Below, piece after piece: positions 23,046 to 33,070 of a stretch of DNA of 64,000 nt. Numbering within the stretch: position 1 is the stretch's first letter; the number at the start of each line of letters is the position of its first letter. Location of the stretch: NCBI GenBank assembly GCA_039000515.1, contig JBCFYV010000012.1:28477439-28541438 (forward strand). The letters are read 5' to 3'. The stretch is from Timema cristinae (taxonomy: Eukaryota > Arthropoda > Insecta > Phasmatodea > Timematidae). The notes under the pieces are model-generated. The model ran no database searches, was not told the origin of the DNA, and worked only from the letters and a program-made list of their open reading frames with translations. A program made the position numbers and the translations under genes.

Positions 23046-23544
23046 GTAGGAGGTGAAGGGGGAAAGGCAACTTCTCAAAAAACTCCTTTTTTGCTTACGA
23101 CCCCCACCACCCCGTTTCTTCACAAATAACGTTACGCCGCCACTGGTAGCAGACAATCCTTGCAACTGATACAAAATGATGGTGCGTGCAGCCCTGAACT
23201 TTTTTTAATTGACCTACTATTGTCAACCAGAGAAGCTACGGCGTAGAGGTTTACAAGGGTGAAAGTTGAGAAATTGAATTTTATAGCTAGATTTTCATAA
23301 ATAAGGCATAGACTAGAATTTTTTTGATACAGTAGTGATGAATTTTTATTTAAATATATATATATGGTAGATCTTAAAAAGACTTTCCTAAAATTTTACT
23401 ATAGACAGGGGTGGACTAAGGTGCAGGAGAAACAAGTGGACGCTCAGGGCAGTTGCCGTAGGCGAAATTTAGTAGCTTGCAATAATTACGGCAAATACTG
23501 TTTTTATATATTTATATATATTTTTACTTTCTCTCCATCTTACA

Positions 23545-24600
23545 GGTAGAGAAAGTATGGTGATCGTCAAAAAAATCTAACTCGAGATTTTGATTAATCT
23601 TGACGTTTCATGACTCCCTGATTCCGAAAAAATGGTTATTGAATTCCGTCTGTCTGTCTATTTATACCTCCAATTAGAGCCTAAACTATTTTACCGACCG
23701 AGCTTAAACTTGGTATCTAGTGTTTTCATAGGGTTTCCCCGAGGAATTTTTGGAATTGGACAACCACCCCTAAAATTAAGGGTAGTTTACTGAAGGTAAA
23801 CAAGAGAAAAAGTTGATTTTCTCAAAATCGGCTCTAACGATTTTGATTAAATTTCATTTTTAAATATTAATGAATATTTCAAACAAAATAGTTACTCTCA
23901 ATATATCGGCAAAATGACTTTAAGGGCTCCGGTCTGATGCGTAAATTATAATTTTTTATCATATCTCTTAAACTATTTGAGATATGAAATTACTTATCAT
24001 TACAAATATGTATGTCTATTTATAATTCAAATATTTTATTGGAAATATATTTTTATAAAATCAATAACTTCCAAGCTATACGTAAATATATATATTATTT
24101 AACTTTTCGAACACTAAAGTTTAAGTATTGCGAACGTAAAAAAAAATCTAAACTGAAATGATGATGGATGTCGACTTCTCATGATCCCCCGAACCCTAAA
24201 AAATATTCTTTGTAATGCTGTTTGTCTGTGTGTCTATTACAACTTAAAATTAAGAGTAGTTTTGTAAAGTACGTAAAGAGGAAAAATAGGTTTTCTCAAA
24301 ATCTGCTCTAACGATTTTGATTAAAATTCGTATCTAAGCGTTGATTAGGATTATAAATAAATTAGCTATTTTCATTTTCCCAGGAAAATGACTTTTAAGA
24401 TACTTTAGAGAAGCGTTAATTTCCGTATCTCCGCAAATATTTGAGATACTAAATTCATTACAAAATTGTAGTACTATTAGAAATAAAAAACTTTTATTTG
24501 ACATATATTTTTTATAAAACCAACAGTTTCTGAAATATTGGCAAATATATCCTATTAATACAATTTTGTGAGCTTTAGTTGTAAAGATATACTACTTAAG
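23545..24600 (+). repeat. tandem duplication of a roughly 500-bp unit inside the TTAA element
   Basis: Unit 1 (about 23569-24110) and unit 2 (about 24139-24600) share, in order, a CTAACTCGAGATTTTGAT-like start, GTCTGTCTGTCTATT, AAAATTAAGGGTAGTTT, TTTTCTCAAAATCGGCTC, TAACGATTTTGATTAAA, TTTGAGATA, and ATTTTTATAAAA. Unit 2 lacks about 110 bp near the GTCTGT tract. The same pair is in copy 2 (about 36210-37245). It is non-coding. Confidence 0.75.
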
Positions 24601-25583
24601 TTTTAACGCAATAATTATCCAATGCCATGGAGCAATTAAATATAGGTAAGTCTTTCAAAAAGTGTAGGTTATATTTCCTTAAACCCCTTAGGAGAAATGT
24701 TTGTACAGCAATGATCTTGATCCATTTTAGGCTCAATAGTCAATATTTACATTTTTTACTGGCGAAAATTTATAAATGAAGAATTTAATAGCAATGCAAT
24801 GGCTTGAAGATGTTCAACACCTAATAAAATGTTAAAATTTTAACCGGAAATAGAAATTTTAATAAGAAGTGTAAACCCTTGCTGACCTAATATTAATCTT
24901 TTTTTATTGGTCCAAACATACAAATGAGGACATTAATTCTTTAAAAATAAAATTATAAAATTTAAAACCGTGAATCAAAAAATGTTTTACGTAAGTATAG
25001 TGCAATTTATGCTTGGGTTTTTTAGAGTATATTATTTCGTTTCACATATATTTCAAGTTTTGAGTAAATATCGCCATTTTTAAACAATAGAGCGAGAAAG
25101 TCCGTGCGGGGTTTCGTACCATTTATTTAAATATATTATGTTACTGTATTGTATATACAAATGCATCATTGGATGTAATTCTTGTATTTTAAATTTTGTT
25201 GTGGTACATAATTAATTTTAACAAATATCACAACATTATAGTTCGTTTCATGACTATTCATATAACCATTTTACAGTGTAATGGATGGTATGGTATTGTT
25301 TATAACTTGATTAAATTGTAGACGTCAACAAATACAAATTGATTTCATCATCACCACCATGATTGAGGGATGGGAGAATTATTATCTGCTTGTGACAATA
25401 CCCTTAGTCTGCCCCTGACTATAAATATCTCCTTCACCGTAATCACCCCGGTTTATGGTAGTAGGCTAATAGTATTTGATATACGAAACCAATTGTTATT
25501 AGAAATATATTAGTAGGGCTAACAATTAGCAAACAAAAGTCAACCCTAAGAACTTCCCCCCACACAAACATAAATCTTCTATG

Positions 25584-25913
25584 AGAGTGGTTCCCATCCT
25601 TGACCACTTCGCAGTCTCCCTCAAGCCAATGATAATTGACCGTGAGCCCGTAACCTCCCCAGACAAACAGGGTGAAATAAAAAACTTACTATTCTACGTA
25701 ACCAATTATATATATATATATATATATATATTGTCTGACAGTAATGGAAAAATTAGATTTTTAAGAAAATTGTGAATAGCGTATTTTTTTAATATAATGT
25801 GAAAATACAAATAAAAAATAACTTAAGAAAACTAGCGCTTATATTTACTTCACGGGCCCCCACAGGTGTCTTCGCAGACCCCTAGGTACCCGTGAACCCA
25901 TGTTGGGAACCTC
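25584..25913. mobile_element. small hAT-like MITE nested in the TTAA element
   Basis: The left end reads AGAGTGGTTCCCATCCTTGA and the right end reads CATGTTGGGAACCTCT, inverted versions of the GGTTCCCAACC hAT-type terminus. The element is about 330 bp and includes an (AT)n run at 25708-25731. No clear 8-bp duplication was found. It also occurs in copy 2 at about 38222-38562. Confidence 0.55.
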
Positions 25914-26111
25914 TATCACATTCACTCACCGAGTGTGGTGCATTTAGTAGACGTATGTCAAATATAAAATGTGGAGATTATTATTTAATTGGACAAGCAG
26001 TCAGATTATTAGGGATCATGAAAACGAAATAACTAGCGTATGATGTCTAACAGCTTTATGCGCACACAAAACTGATTATAGTCTACGCTATAAAATTATT
26101 TAGAAACTCAC

Positions 26112-26246
26112 CTTTCTTCAGAAGAAGGAGACATAGATTTGCAATCTATAGTTTCTGTCTGTTTTTGCATATAAGGTTTTTGCTGGTTCGATGAACTGTT
26201 ACCACCTCTGTTAGTATGTAAGTCATTTGTCTTTACAAAGCATACT
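26112..26246 (-). other. candidate internal exon on the minus strand of TTAA element
   Basis: On the minus strand a TTATCCACAG acceptor precedes a 135-nt segment that ends in AAAG followed by GTGAGT, a strong donor. One frame is open throughout (starts VCFVKTNDLH, ends SPSSEE), phase 2 in and phase 2 out. In copy 2 the matching segment (38755-38889) keeps the frame and both splice dinucleotides, and its two substitutions are synonymous. The 45-codon length allows chance. No partner exons were found. No family is recognised. Confidence 0.3.
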
Positions 26247-27085
26247 CTGTGGATAAATAAGGTCACTTTTTAAGAAAATGATTTTTCTATGAATACTATT
26301 AAACTACAAAATCAAAAGCCTATAAATGGTATATTTGAAAATTTCTGACAGAAAAACATAAAGCCAAATTTACAATTCCGAAATGATGTTGTGTGTTTTG
26401 GTCATTGATCATCAATCATCAAAATCATAAAAAAAATTACATACTTTTATTAAATGGTTATTTTTCTATAACCAGTAGATATATTCTGAAAATTGAATAT
26501 AATGGTGTTGTATAAAATTGGTTAAATCTAAGAAATCGCTATGCTTTGCCTTAGATTTTGCATAATTTGTATTTCAGCTAGTAGCTCAAAAATCTCAGAC
26601 AAAAAGTGTAGTTACCTGAGCATTTTATTGCTAGGACATATTATATGCATGCAAAATAATACAGGATCTAATTTTGTCAAGCGTGTTCAAGTATTAATTA
26701 TTGTAACATAAAACTTGTAATTTTGAAAAAATCTAACAATTTAATTTAAAAAATTTAAAACAAATATTCCAGTACCCTATTTTTATTATTATGTACTCAT
26801 GTGAAAAAATATTATACTTAAATTTAATTTCTTATGCATTCTTAATAACACACTTTTGGTTTTAAAATAATCCTTTGTTACTTTTTGAAAACAAAACTAT
26901 AAATTAAATATTAAAACAACAGTACAGAAAAAAAATATAATTTACTAGGGACGAGGAAGTATTTGATACGAAAAAGTGCTCTCACATTAGCGTGTATAAA
27001 ACCAAAGTAAATTTCACATTTAAAAAAACTACCGCTAATGCACCTTGGTGGAGATTCGTGAAGATTATCTAGACATTTAAGGCAC

Positions 27086-27377
27086 TAGGAAACCTGGTGG
27101 TCTAGGGATAAGGTGTCTGACTTCTGTGTTGGGGGTCCGGGGTTCAATCCTCGGTCCCGGCACAGATTTATCTGATTGCCAAACCCTTCCTTCACCTCTG
27201 ACAAGACGTGTATTAATCACAACTTGTGAATGTAAGGAATGCCAGGCCTCCACCGTGGTTCGGATTCTACGTTAAACTGTAGGTCCTCCATTTCATCTCA
27301 CAATCACCCTACCACTACACATTAGCGTAAGTGCGTATAACCCGAATGAGTACTAAGACACGGTGTTAATAATAATG
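27086..27377 (+). mobile_element. SINE family A, full length
   Basis: A tRNA-like head has an A-box-like TGGTCTAGGGATAAGG and a B-box GGGGTTCAATCC (near 27139), followed by the family body and the tail CCCGAATGAGTACTAAGACA then AATAATAAT. The flanking 8-bp duplication TAAGGCAC is at 27078-27085 and 27378-27385. It sits inside TTAA element copy 1. Copy 2 keeps only its first about 24 bp, showing that the SINE was present before the copies separated. Confidence 0.9.
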
Positions 27378-29145
27378 TAAGGCACCAATCCTGAAACATT
27401 TGTCAATATTTAGTGCATGATTAGTGCTTTAAATCCTGCAGTCTCAGAATTAGTTCTTTATATACAACGTCGTACTAAGAGGCGTACATTACTGGCTGAA
27501 GGAGACTAGCTTCACACAACCCCACCATGTAAAGCAATAATTCAGAAACACGTGTCAATACTTAGTATATAATCCTTGCTTTCAATCAATAGTGCTCAGT
27601 AATGATTAGAAATTTTAGGTTTACATCCAAAAAGTTGCTTGAATTTACAGTATATCACTAACTTCTATATCTTGATACGACCCTAATTGTTGCCATATTT
27701 ACGGTCAAATAATACGGGCTTTGTTTAATATAGAAAAGGCAAATTCACACTTACTCATAAATTAAATATGTTGCTCAATATTTTTATATTGTAAAGCTGA
27801 TTTTGGAACTTTTTCAGTTGAGACAACCAATCAGGCACTAAGCATTATAATAATTGCTTTAGATTTAACCCTCACGTATCAGAACTGAATTAATCTTTAT
27901 TAAAATTAAATGTTATCTTGCGTGTAGTAAAAATTTTGTTTTAATATATAGTTATACATATTTTAAGAAATTAAATTGTCCATTATCACTTTGTTGGTAA
28001 TTAGTATACGTACAGTAAATATATACTTTCCCCTCTCATTTCTCTTCATGTAATGTTTTTTTTTGCAGTCCAAGGCATGGCCAAACAAATACATGTTTTA
28101 AATCTAAGAAACAGAATTCAAATGATGGTTTTTTACTTCACGGGACTAGCTTAATTAAACTTCCGGACGGGATTTTAACCCCGTCCTCCTGAATATAGGA
28201 GCAACAAGGTAAAATTAAACTAACACGTAACCGTTGAACAGTGAACTAGCCTATTTTTATACTAATAAATCAGTATGTACTTACTTTTATCCATCAATAA
28301 AACGCTTCTTCCATCCTAATTTGTTGCGGTGAGCATATAGTCGAAGTCTAGTTTTTTTCCCTTTAAGGTAGCCCTTTTTGATTGTGTTATTGTTCAAAGT
28401 CAGAAGTTTTAGTTTATCGAAAAAATATATAATTCAATGTTATTAATATATAATTATAATAGCTATCATAAGAAGGCAAGCATACACAACTGTTCGGAAA
28501 CACAGGACTAGTTTGTAAACACATTTATTCATACATTTACAATAAAAGCTATAACAGATATTATTATTTTAAACCATTTTAAACACCTATTTTTTTTAAA
28601 TGTGCCTGCTCACTGTGTGTTGTCTCAACTCTAAACAAGGTGAAGGCAGACATCCAACTAAAAGAGCGCATGCGCATGGTGTCAACTACCTTTCCTTCTT
28701 TCTCCGGCTATTCTTTACTTCCAAAGCGTAGATGGGGGATATGGCTGCGCCACATGATGGCCGAAAAGCATTAGCTTTGACGCGTCAAAACAGCAAAAGG
28801 AATTAGCAATTATCTTTACATTTTCTGTTGTGACCTTATCAAAAAATGACTTAATTTGTTTCTGAAAGGTTGTATCTAGGATTATCTAGTAGTTACCCTC
28901 GTCTCAGAACTGTGACAATATATTTAAATGGCCATTGAAAATGAGCAAATTACGATATTTCATTCATTTTTTATATATATAGATTATCAAGATGTAAGGT
29001 TGAGAGTACTAGATAAGCATGTTCCCACCTTTTCTCTTCATTTTAGCTTAGGTTAAGTTTGGTAAAAATAAAACACTACCTAACCATGGCCTATTTCCTG
29101 AACGTCTGTAACGCATTCCAATGCTCAGGAAGGCGGCCCCCTTAA

Positions 29146-30278
29146 GTCCAGAATGTATCCCACCCCTTCTCCTTTCGTCCTCTACTGAGTTTTGTATATA
29201 TTCTGTTCTCTGTATCGATAACTACACAATTGGGCCTGTGTCATAGCAGGAATAACATAAGCTCCGGCTTTCTGCGACTAAATTGTAAGATCTAAATTCA
29301 GTTTTGGCTTATAAAACCTTTTTTTTTATATACTATGATACTTTTCAAAATTCTTTTTCGGCCATATATTTAAATTCATCTAAATTTATATCTTATGGTT
29401 AGGAACATTTCCTTGTTTTTTTTATAACGAGGTCATGGCACATTATCAACCGTAATGTCATTTATATTTCGATAGTTTCGATAGTTTAGGTCATAATGTA
29501 TTTAGGAATATTTAATAACTTTCACGGAAACCATTTTCTGGGCCTTGTTGTTACTTTATTATGGATTACTATCTGATATTTGAATTGTAACTTGTGCAAA
29601 ACTTTTTACGCGCCATTTCTAATGGTTAACTATTTGATATATAAATTTATTATATTGTAATACGCTAATTCTTGAGGGATACCTTTTTGATTGCTGAGTT
29701 AAGATTGTTTGTTGTCATTTACTAAGCTCCTTTTATTCTGAGCGAATATTTAATATTAAAAATAGGAAACAAATATTTGATATTAAAAATATAAAATATT
29801 TAATAATTTAGTGTTACTAGAAGGGCGCCTCTTCAAGATAGAGTTATGGTTAACTTCATTGAGTTACATTTTTATATAATACCGTGTGACTATGTTTATA
29901 AAGTCTCTTATTAGTCTCACGTACAGTATACGCATGTTGTGAAAACAAATGTTAACTTTTCTATGGAATATTTTCATTGGTTTCGAGTCATAATGTTGTT
30001 TACCTATATTATATTGTATACTCTGAATCAAACTGTTACGCAACTATTGAGCGTTGCTAATAAAAATCGGCCTTTCTTGACCCGTTTTGTATCTTTCTGA
30101 TATATGCCCCATCATTCCCAAGGAAATTCGTCTAATATTTTGGTTTAGTATGAACTTTAAGAAGGCTGCAGTCTATTGCTGTCTGGTTGAGATAGAGGGT
30201 CACATTTATAAAATCTACAAACTGGTTCGAGGGTTGCGGGTTGTGGGACTGTAATGTTTTGTGTTAAGCATTTACAAC
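29146..30278. other. AT-rich non-coding stretch
   Basis: No gene, SINE or transposon end is recognised. The first 40 bases (GTCCAGAATGTATCCCACC) form the right flank of the TTAA element. The rest is AT-rich up to the scaffold gap. Confidence 0.5.
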
Positions 30279-30378
30279 NNNNNNNNNNNNNNNNNNNNNN
30301 NNNNNNNNNNNNNNNNNNNNNNNNNNNNNNNNNNNNNNNNNNNNNNNNNNNNNNNNNNNNNNNNNNNNNNNNNNNNNN
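30279..30378. other. scaffold gap (100 N)
   Basis: A run of exactly 100 N marking a join of unknown size. An open frame begins immediately after it. Confidence 0.99.
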
Positions 30379-30465
30379 CAAGAGAGAAGTACAATGATTT
30401 GCAACAATTGAAGATTTATTGCATGGAAGATGCACAGAAATATTTCAGTGACATTCCAAAGAAAT
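30379..30465 (+). CDS. possible C-terminal end of an unidentified protein
   Basis: Directly after the gap one frame reads 28 codons (REKYNDLQQLKIYCMEDAQK...) and ends at a TAG at about 30463. A polyadenylation-type AATAAA follows at 30515-30520. The peptide is charged and helical-looking, with no membrane segment. The layout fits the last coding exon and 3' untranslated region of a gene or of a transposon whose upstream part is in the gap. I do not recognise the family. The short length allows chance. Confidence 0.3.
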
Positions 30466-30514
30466 AGTTAAATGCCATTATTATAAGAATATCTGGACCC
30501 TAGTATCTTAACTA

Positions 30515-30520
30515 AATAAA
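30515..30520 (+). terminator. AATAAA polyadenylation-type signal
   Basis: This AATAAA lies about 50 bp downstream of the stop codon of the partial frame ending near 30465. Such hexamers are frequent in AT-rich DNA, so support comes only from position. Confidence 0.3.
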
Positions 30521-31559
30521 AATGTGCTTAAGTTTATCTCTCTTTGTCACATGATTTAACTTTAATTTGATAGAGTTTTGTTATAAGTGACTAAAAGTAA
30601 AACAGTTTTATTTTTACATAGATTATGGTAAAATCATATGTTTCCTCAAAATTTGTTTCAAATGAATTCTTGTGTAATGTTACATTTGAATGTATTAATG
30701 GTGTATTATTTGAAATAGTGGAATTATTAAATTTATCAAAGGTTTAAATTGTGACTGAATGTATTTTTCTATTGAGTGTAACATACATTTTCTGTTTAAT
30801 TTTTACTTTGTTTATGGTAAATATTTTGTTTGTACAGTTTTAATTTCATAGTATTTCTTTTATAATGTTTATTTTGTATGGAAAAAATATGTATTTAAAA
30901 AAAATGGACTTACCTCTGAATATCACATTTAGTTCATGCTTGTATTGTGACTTACCTCTTTTTTTCCATGTAAGTTTGTACGTTTGAAGAAAAAAACTTT
31001 TTTTTCCTCCAAATTACTGAGGCAAAATAAATAAAAATTATCAAGACATCATCATAAATAATGTGTTCATTTATAATATATATTTGAAAGAAATCTGAAA
31101 GACGGTTGTAACATGCCAACGTTTTGAAGTTAAGAATTACTCTCCTGAAAAATATTGTAGTGTTGACTTACCTCCCTTTACCCCTGTGGTCTTCAGCTAT
31201 TTTGTTCAAATTTTTTAGTCCGATTATAAACGATTTAGTCTTTATAATTGTTCTCGCAGCCAATATTAATAATAAAGAGGGTGTCGAAAATGTGAAGGTT
31301 CAAATAACAATGTTTTGTGCTAAATTATATAATTGCCTATTGAGCTACACTTAGTATTAACTTGAACAAAGAGGAAAAAGAAAATCATTTGAGATTATTC
31401 ATGGTGTTATGCATTTAGTTGTTCATTTCTAAAATGGACGATGTTTATATTTTACCTAAATGTTGTTTAATAACTACTACAACTGTTATTTTTAATGGGA
31501 TGCATGTAGCTGTCCAAAATCTCACACAAGTTTGTTGTAGTCAGAATTAAGCTTGACCG
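30521..31559. other. AT-rich non-coding stretch
   Basis: No recognised element. A 76-codon plus frame near 31124-31354 is rich in Ile, Leu and Asn, as expected from AT-rich DNA, and shows no domain. Confidence 0.45.
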
Positions 31560-31599
31560 TACTAATTTGCAAGACACAGTGTGGATTTTAATCTGTTAA

Positions 31600-32045
31600 G
31601 AGACACCGGTTCTTTGGTTTATTAATGTTCAAGAACGAGAAAGTTAAATAATTGTCTTCTTGAAGATTAATTAATTCATACCGAAGATCATTCGATGCTG
31701 CTTCAATATTGAAAGTAAAGAGGTAGCTCACTGAATTGAAATTGATCTACTAAAGATTTTAAATCAGCAAACCAACTTGAAAACTCTGCTTTTAAAGTAG
31801 ATACCTGCTGACTGTATTTTCCTGAACACGCGTGTTTGACAGCCTGTACTTGAAAATGGGAAAATGTGCAAAGTTTTGGTCACTCAATTGTTTTGATAAG
31901 AGTACAAGTTTCACAACAAATTATTTAATTTCCACAAACAAATCATGTGCAGAAACACCCTTGCCTTGAAATGTGATGTTCAACTCATTCACTTTGTTTA
32001 AAAAGTCGACTGTGAATTATAAATCACACACCCATCCTGTTTTTT
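31600..32045 (-). pseudogene. hAT transposase relic, C-terminal part
   Basis: In the minus-strand reading, KTGWVCDL is followed after a stop by DFLNKVNELNITFQGKG, then frameshifted pieces including KQLSDQNFAHFP and EAASNDLRYELINLQEDN. These match the conserved 'LNELN..LQGK' and 'ELIDLQ' segments known from GTF2IRD2-like hAT transposases, which lie between the catalytic core and the dimerisation region. Several stops and frameshifts are present, so it cannot make protein. It continues the relic at 32575-33070 after a repeat insertion. Confidence 0.75.
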
Positions 32046-32574
32046 TAATATTACTTAAAAATACTCAATTAAGGCCTTTCATTATTAAAAAAATAGTTAC
32101 ATTTCTTATATCAGCTATTATATTTGTTTTAGTGAGGATTTACTCGCATCCAGGAGTGGATCCAGATCATTTTCATAGGGGGTCATAATTATAAATAACA
32201 CAGCTACTAACAATGTTATATTTCTTTTTGAAGCCATTTAATAGTTTCTCATTCATATTTGATCTTATGTATGCTTTTAACCATGGTCATCCTCTAAATT
32301 TTGTTATAATCAGATAGTTTTTATAAGATATTTGAAGTGATCCTCCTTCAATAATTTATTGAACAATAGTTCACTCTAGAAGCTATGGGTAGTATTCACC
32401 TTGATTATTTTTAAAATTAGATTCTGTTATAAAGTGTTCCTCACATAGACATTTTTGAAATTTGTATGCACCTCGAAGCTATTTAGAGTGATCCTCACAT
32501 TATTTTTTAAAAATATTTAGATATTTTTATAAGATAATCTTTGAAGTGGTCTTACTTCAGTTTTATTCATTGAT
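32046..32574 (-). mobile_element. repeat block inserted in the hAT relic (54-bp minisatellite, inverse)
   Basis: This block interrupts the transposase between ...HQGALCGK and the LNELN segment, replacing some coding sequence. It begins near a CAGGAGTGGATCCAGATC end-like sequence (about 32151). From about 32280 to 32570, on the minus strand, it carries units of the 54-bp minisatellite (for example GGATCACTCTAAATAGCTTC). Its exact ends and duplication are unclear. Confidence 0.55.
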
Positions 32575-33070
32575 TTCCCACATAACGCTCCCTGGTGAAG
32601 TATACAGTGGATCACAGGACACGTTACGCCATTTTCTTTTAGCAATCCTGTCAGACCTGCCTTCTCCCCTGTCATTGCTGGTCTGTCACAATGGTTGAAC
32701 ATTTACTGAAGCCTCCAACTCTGTCGACATTTTTTTTTTAAGCATCATAAATGTTCCTCCTTTTTGTTGTTCCTTGAAGAGAGCAGACATCAAATAGCTC
32801 CTCTTTACTGCTGAAATCTTCGAAGGTGGTGCATACAAATATTAATAGCTGACTGACATCTGACTGGTCAGTGTTTTCATCAAGGCATAGCAAGAAATGT
32901 ATGCTTTCTTTAACCAATCTAATCAGCGATTTTTCTACTTGTTCTCCCATATCAATGACCCTTCTCCGTACAGTTTGGTTGGAAAGTTGCACTGATTCAA
33001 TTTTCTCAGCCATTTTAGCATCTCCAAAAGCCTTTGCCATTTCTATAGCACTATTTTTAACCAGACTGCC
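32575..33070 (-). pseudogene. hAT transposase relic, catalytic-core part
   Basis: On the minus strand this encodes, in two frames, MAKAFGDAKMAEKIESVQLS with the following DMGEQVEKSLI and FLLCLDENTDQSDVSQLLIF (32738-33040), then after a break CDRPAMTGEKAGLTGLLKEN and HCILHQGALCGK (near 32580-32700). The order and motifs match GTF2IRD2/ZBED-like hAT transposases: the 'LDEStD.sd..QL..F' catalytic segment and the 'DGAPAM.G..aGL...lk' segment, here changed to CDRPAM. Frameshifts separate the pieces. It is the domesticable class of hAT, but here plainly a dead copy. The reading resumes beyond the TTAA element at 40306. Confidence 0.85.

Larger units (their letters stand above)
21000..23145. mobile_element. 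hAT-like non-autonomous block nested in the TTAA element
   Basis: The block starts CAGTGGCGTCGGAA and ends CGCCGCCACTG, inverted CAGTGGCG ends typical of hAT elements. Flanking 8-mers (GTTGATAA and GTAGCAGA) match poorly, so the duplication is unproven. Inside are poly-C and poly-G tracts (near 21941, 22457 and 22610), a GGATCCACCAC end-like sequence near 22484 and units of a 54-bp minisatellite. It is also present in copy 2 (33594-35730). It has no coding capacity and may be several MITEs nested in one another. Confidence 0.5.
20482..29141. mobile_element. large TTAA-flanked non-autonomous DNA transposon, copy 1
   Basis: The 8,660-bp element starts GGGGGCCGCCT and ends with its reverse complement AGGCGGCCCCC, and is flanked by TTAA (20478-20481 and 29142-29145). 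A second copy at 33075-40301 is nearly identical along its length, and each has different flanking DNA, so this is a mobile unit. TTAA targets are used by piggyBac and Kolobok families. The 5' G-rich start fits Kolobok-type ends better than the CCC start usual for piggyBac. No frame exceeds about 100 codons and no transposase motif is seen, so the transposase must come from elsewhere. It contains nested older repeats (a hAT-like block, a 54-bp minisatellite, a MITE and a SINE). The shared TIR is only about 11 bp. Confidence 0.85.

Noticed and set aside
27086..27160. Functional tRNA genes in the SINE heads
   Set aside because: A-box and B-box are present, but the stems do not fold to a proper cloverleaf with an acceptor stem, and copies continue into a SINE body.
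28055..28165. Splice-acceptor-like TTTTTTTTTGCAG followed by a short frame (MAKQIHVLNLRN)
   Set aside because: Only about 25 codons, absent from copy 2 by deletion, and no partner exon. T-rich acceptor look-alikes are common here.
28290..28440. Minus-strand frame ending HRNKLGWKKRFIDG next to GTAAGT
   Set aside because: A stop lies just before the donor, the frame has no acceptor, and it is present in one copy only.
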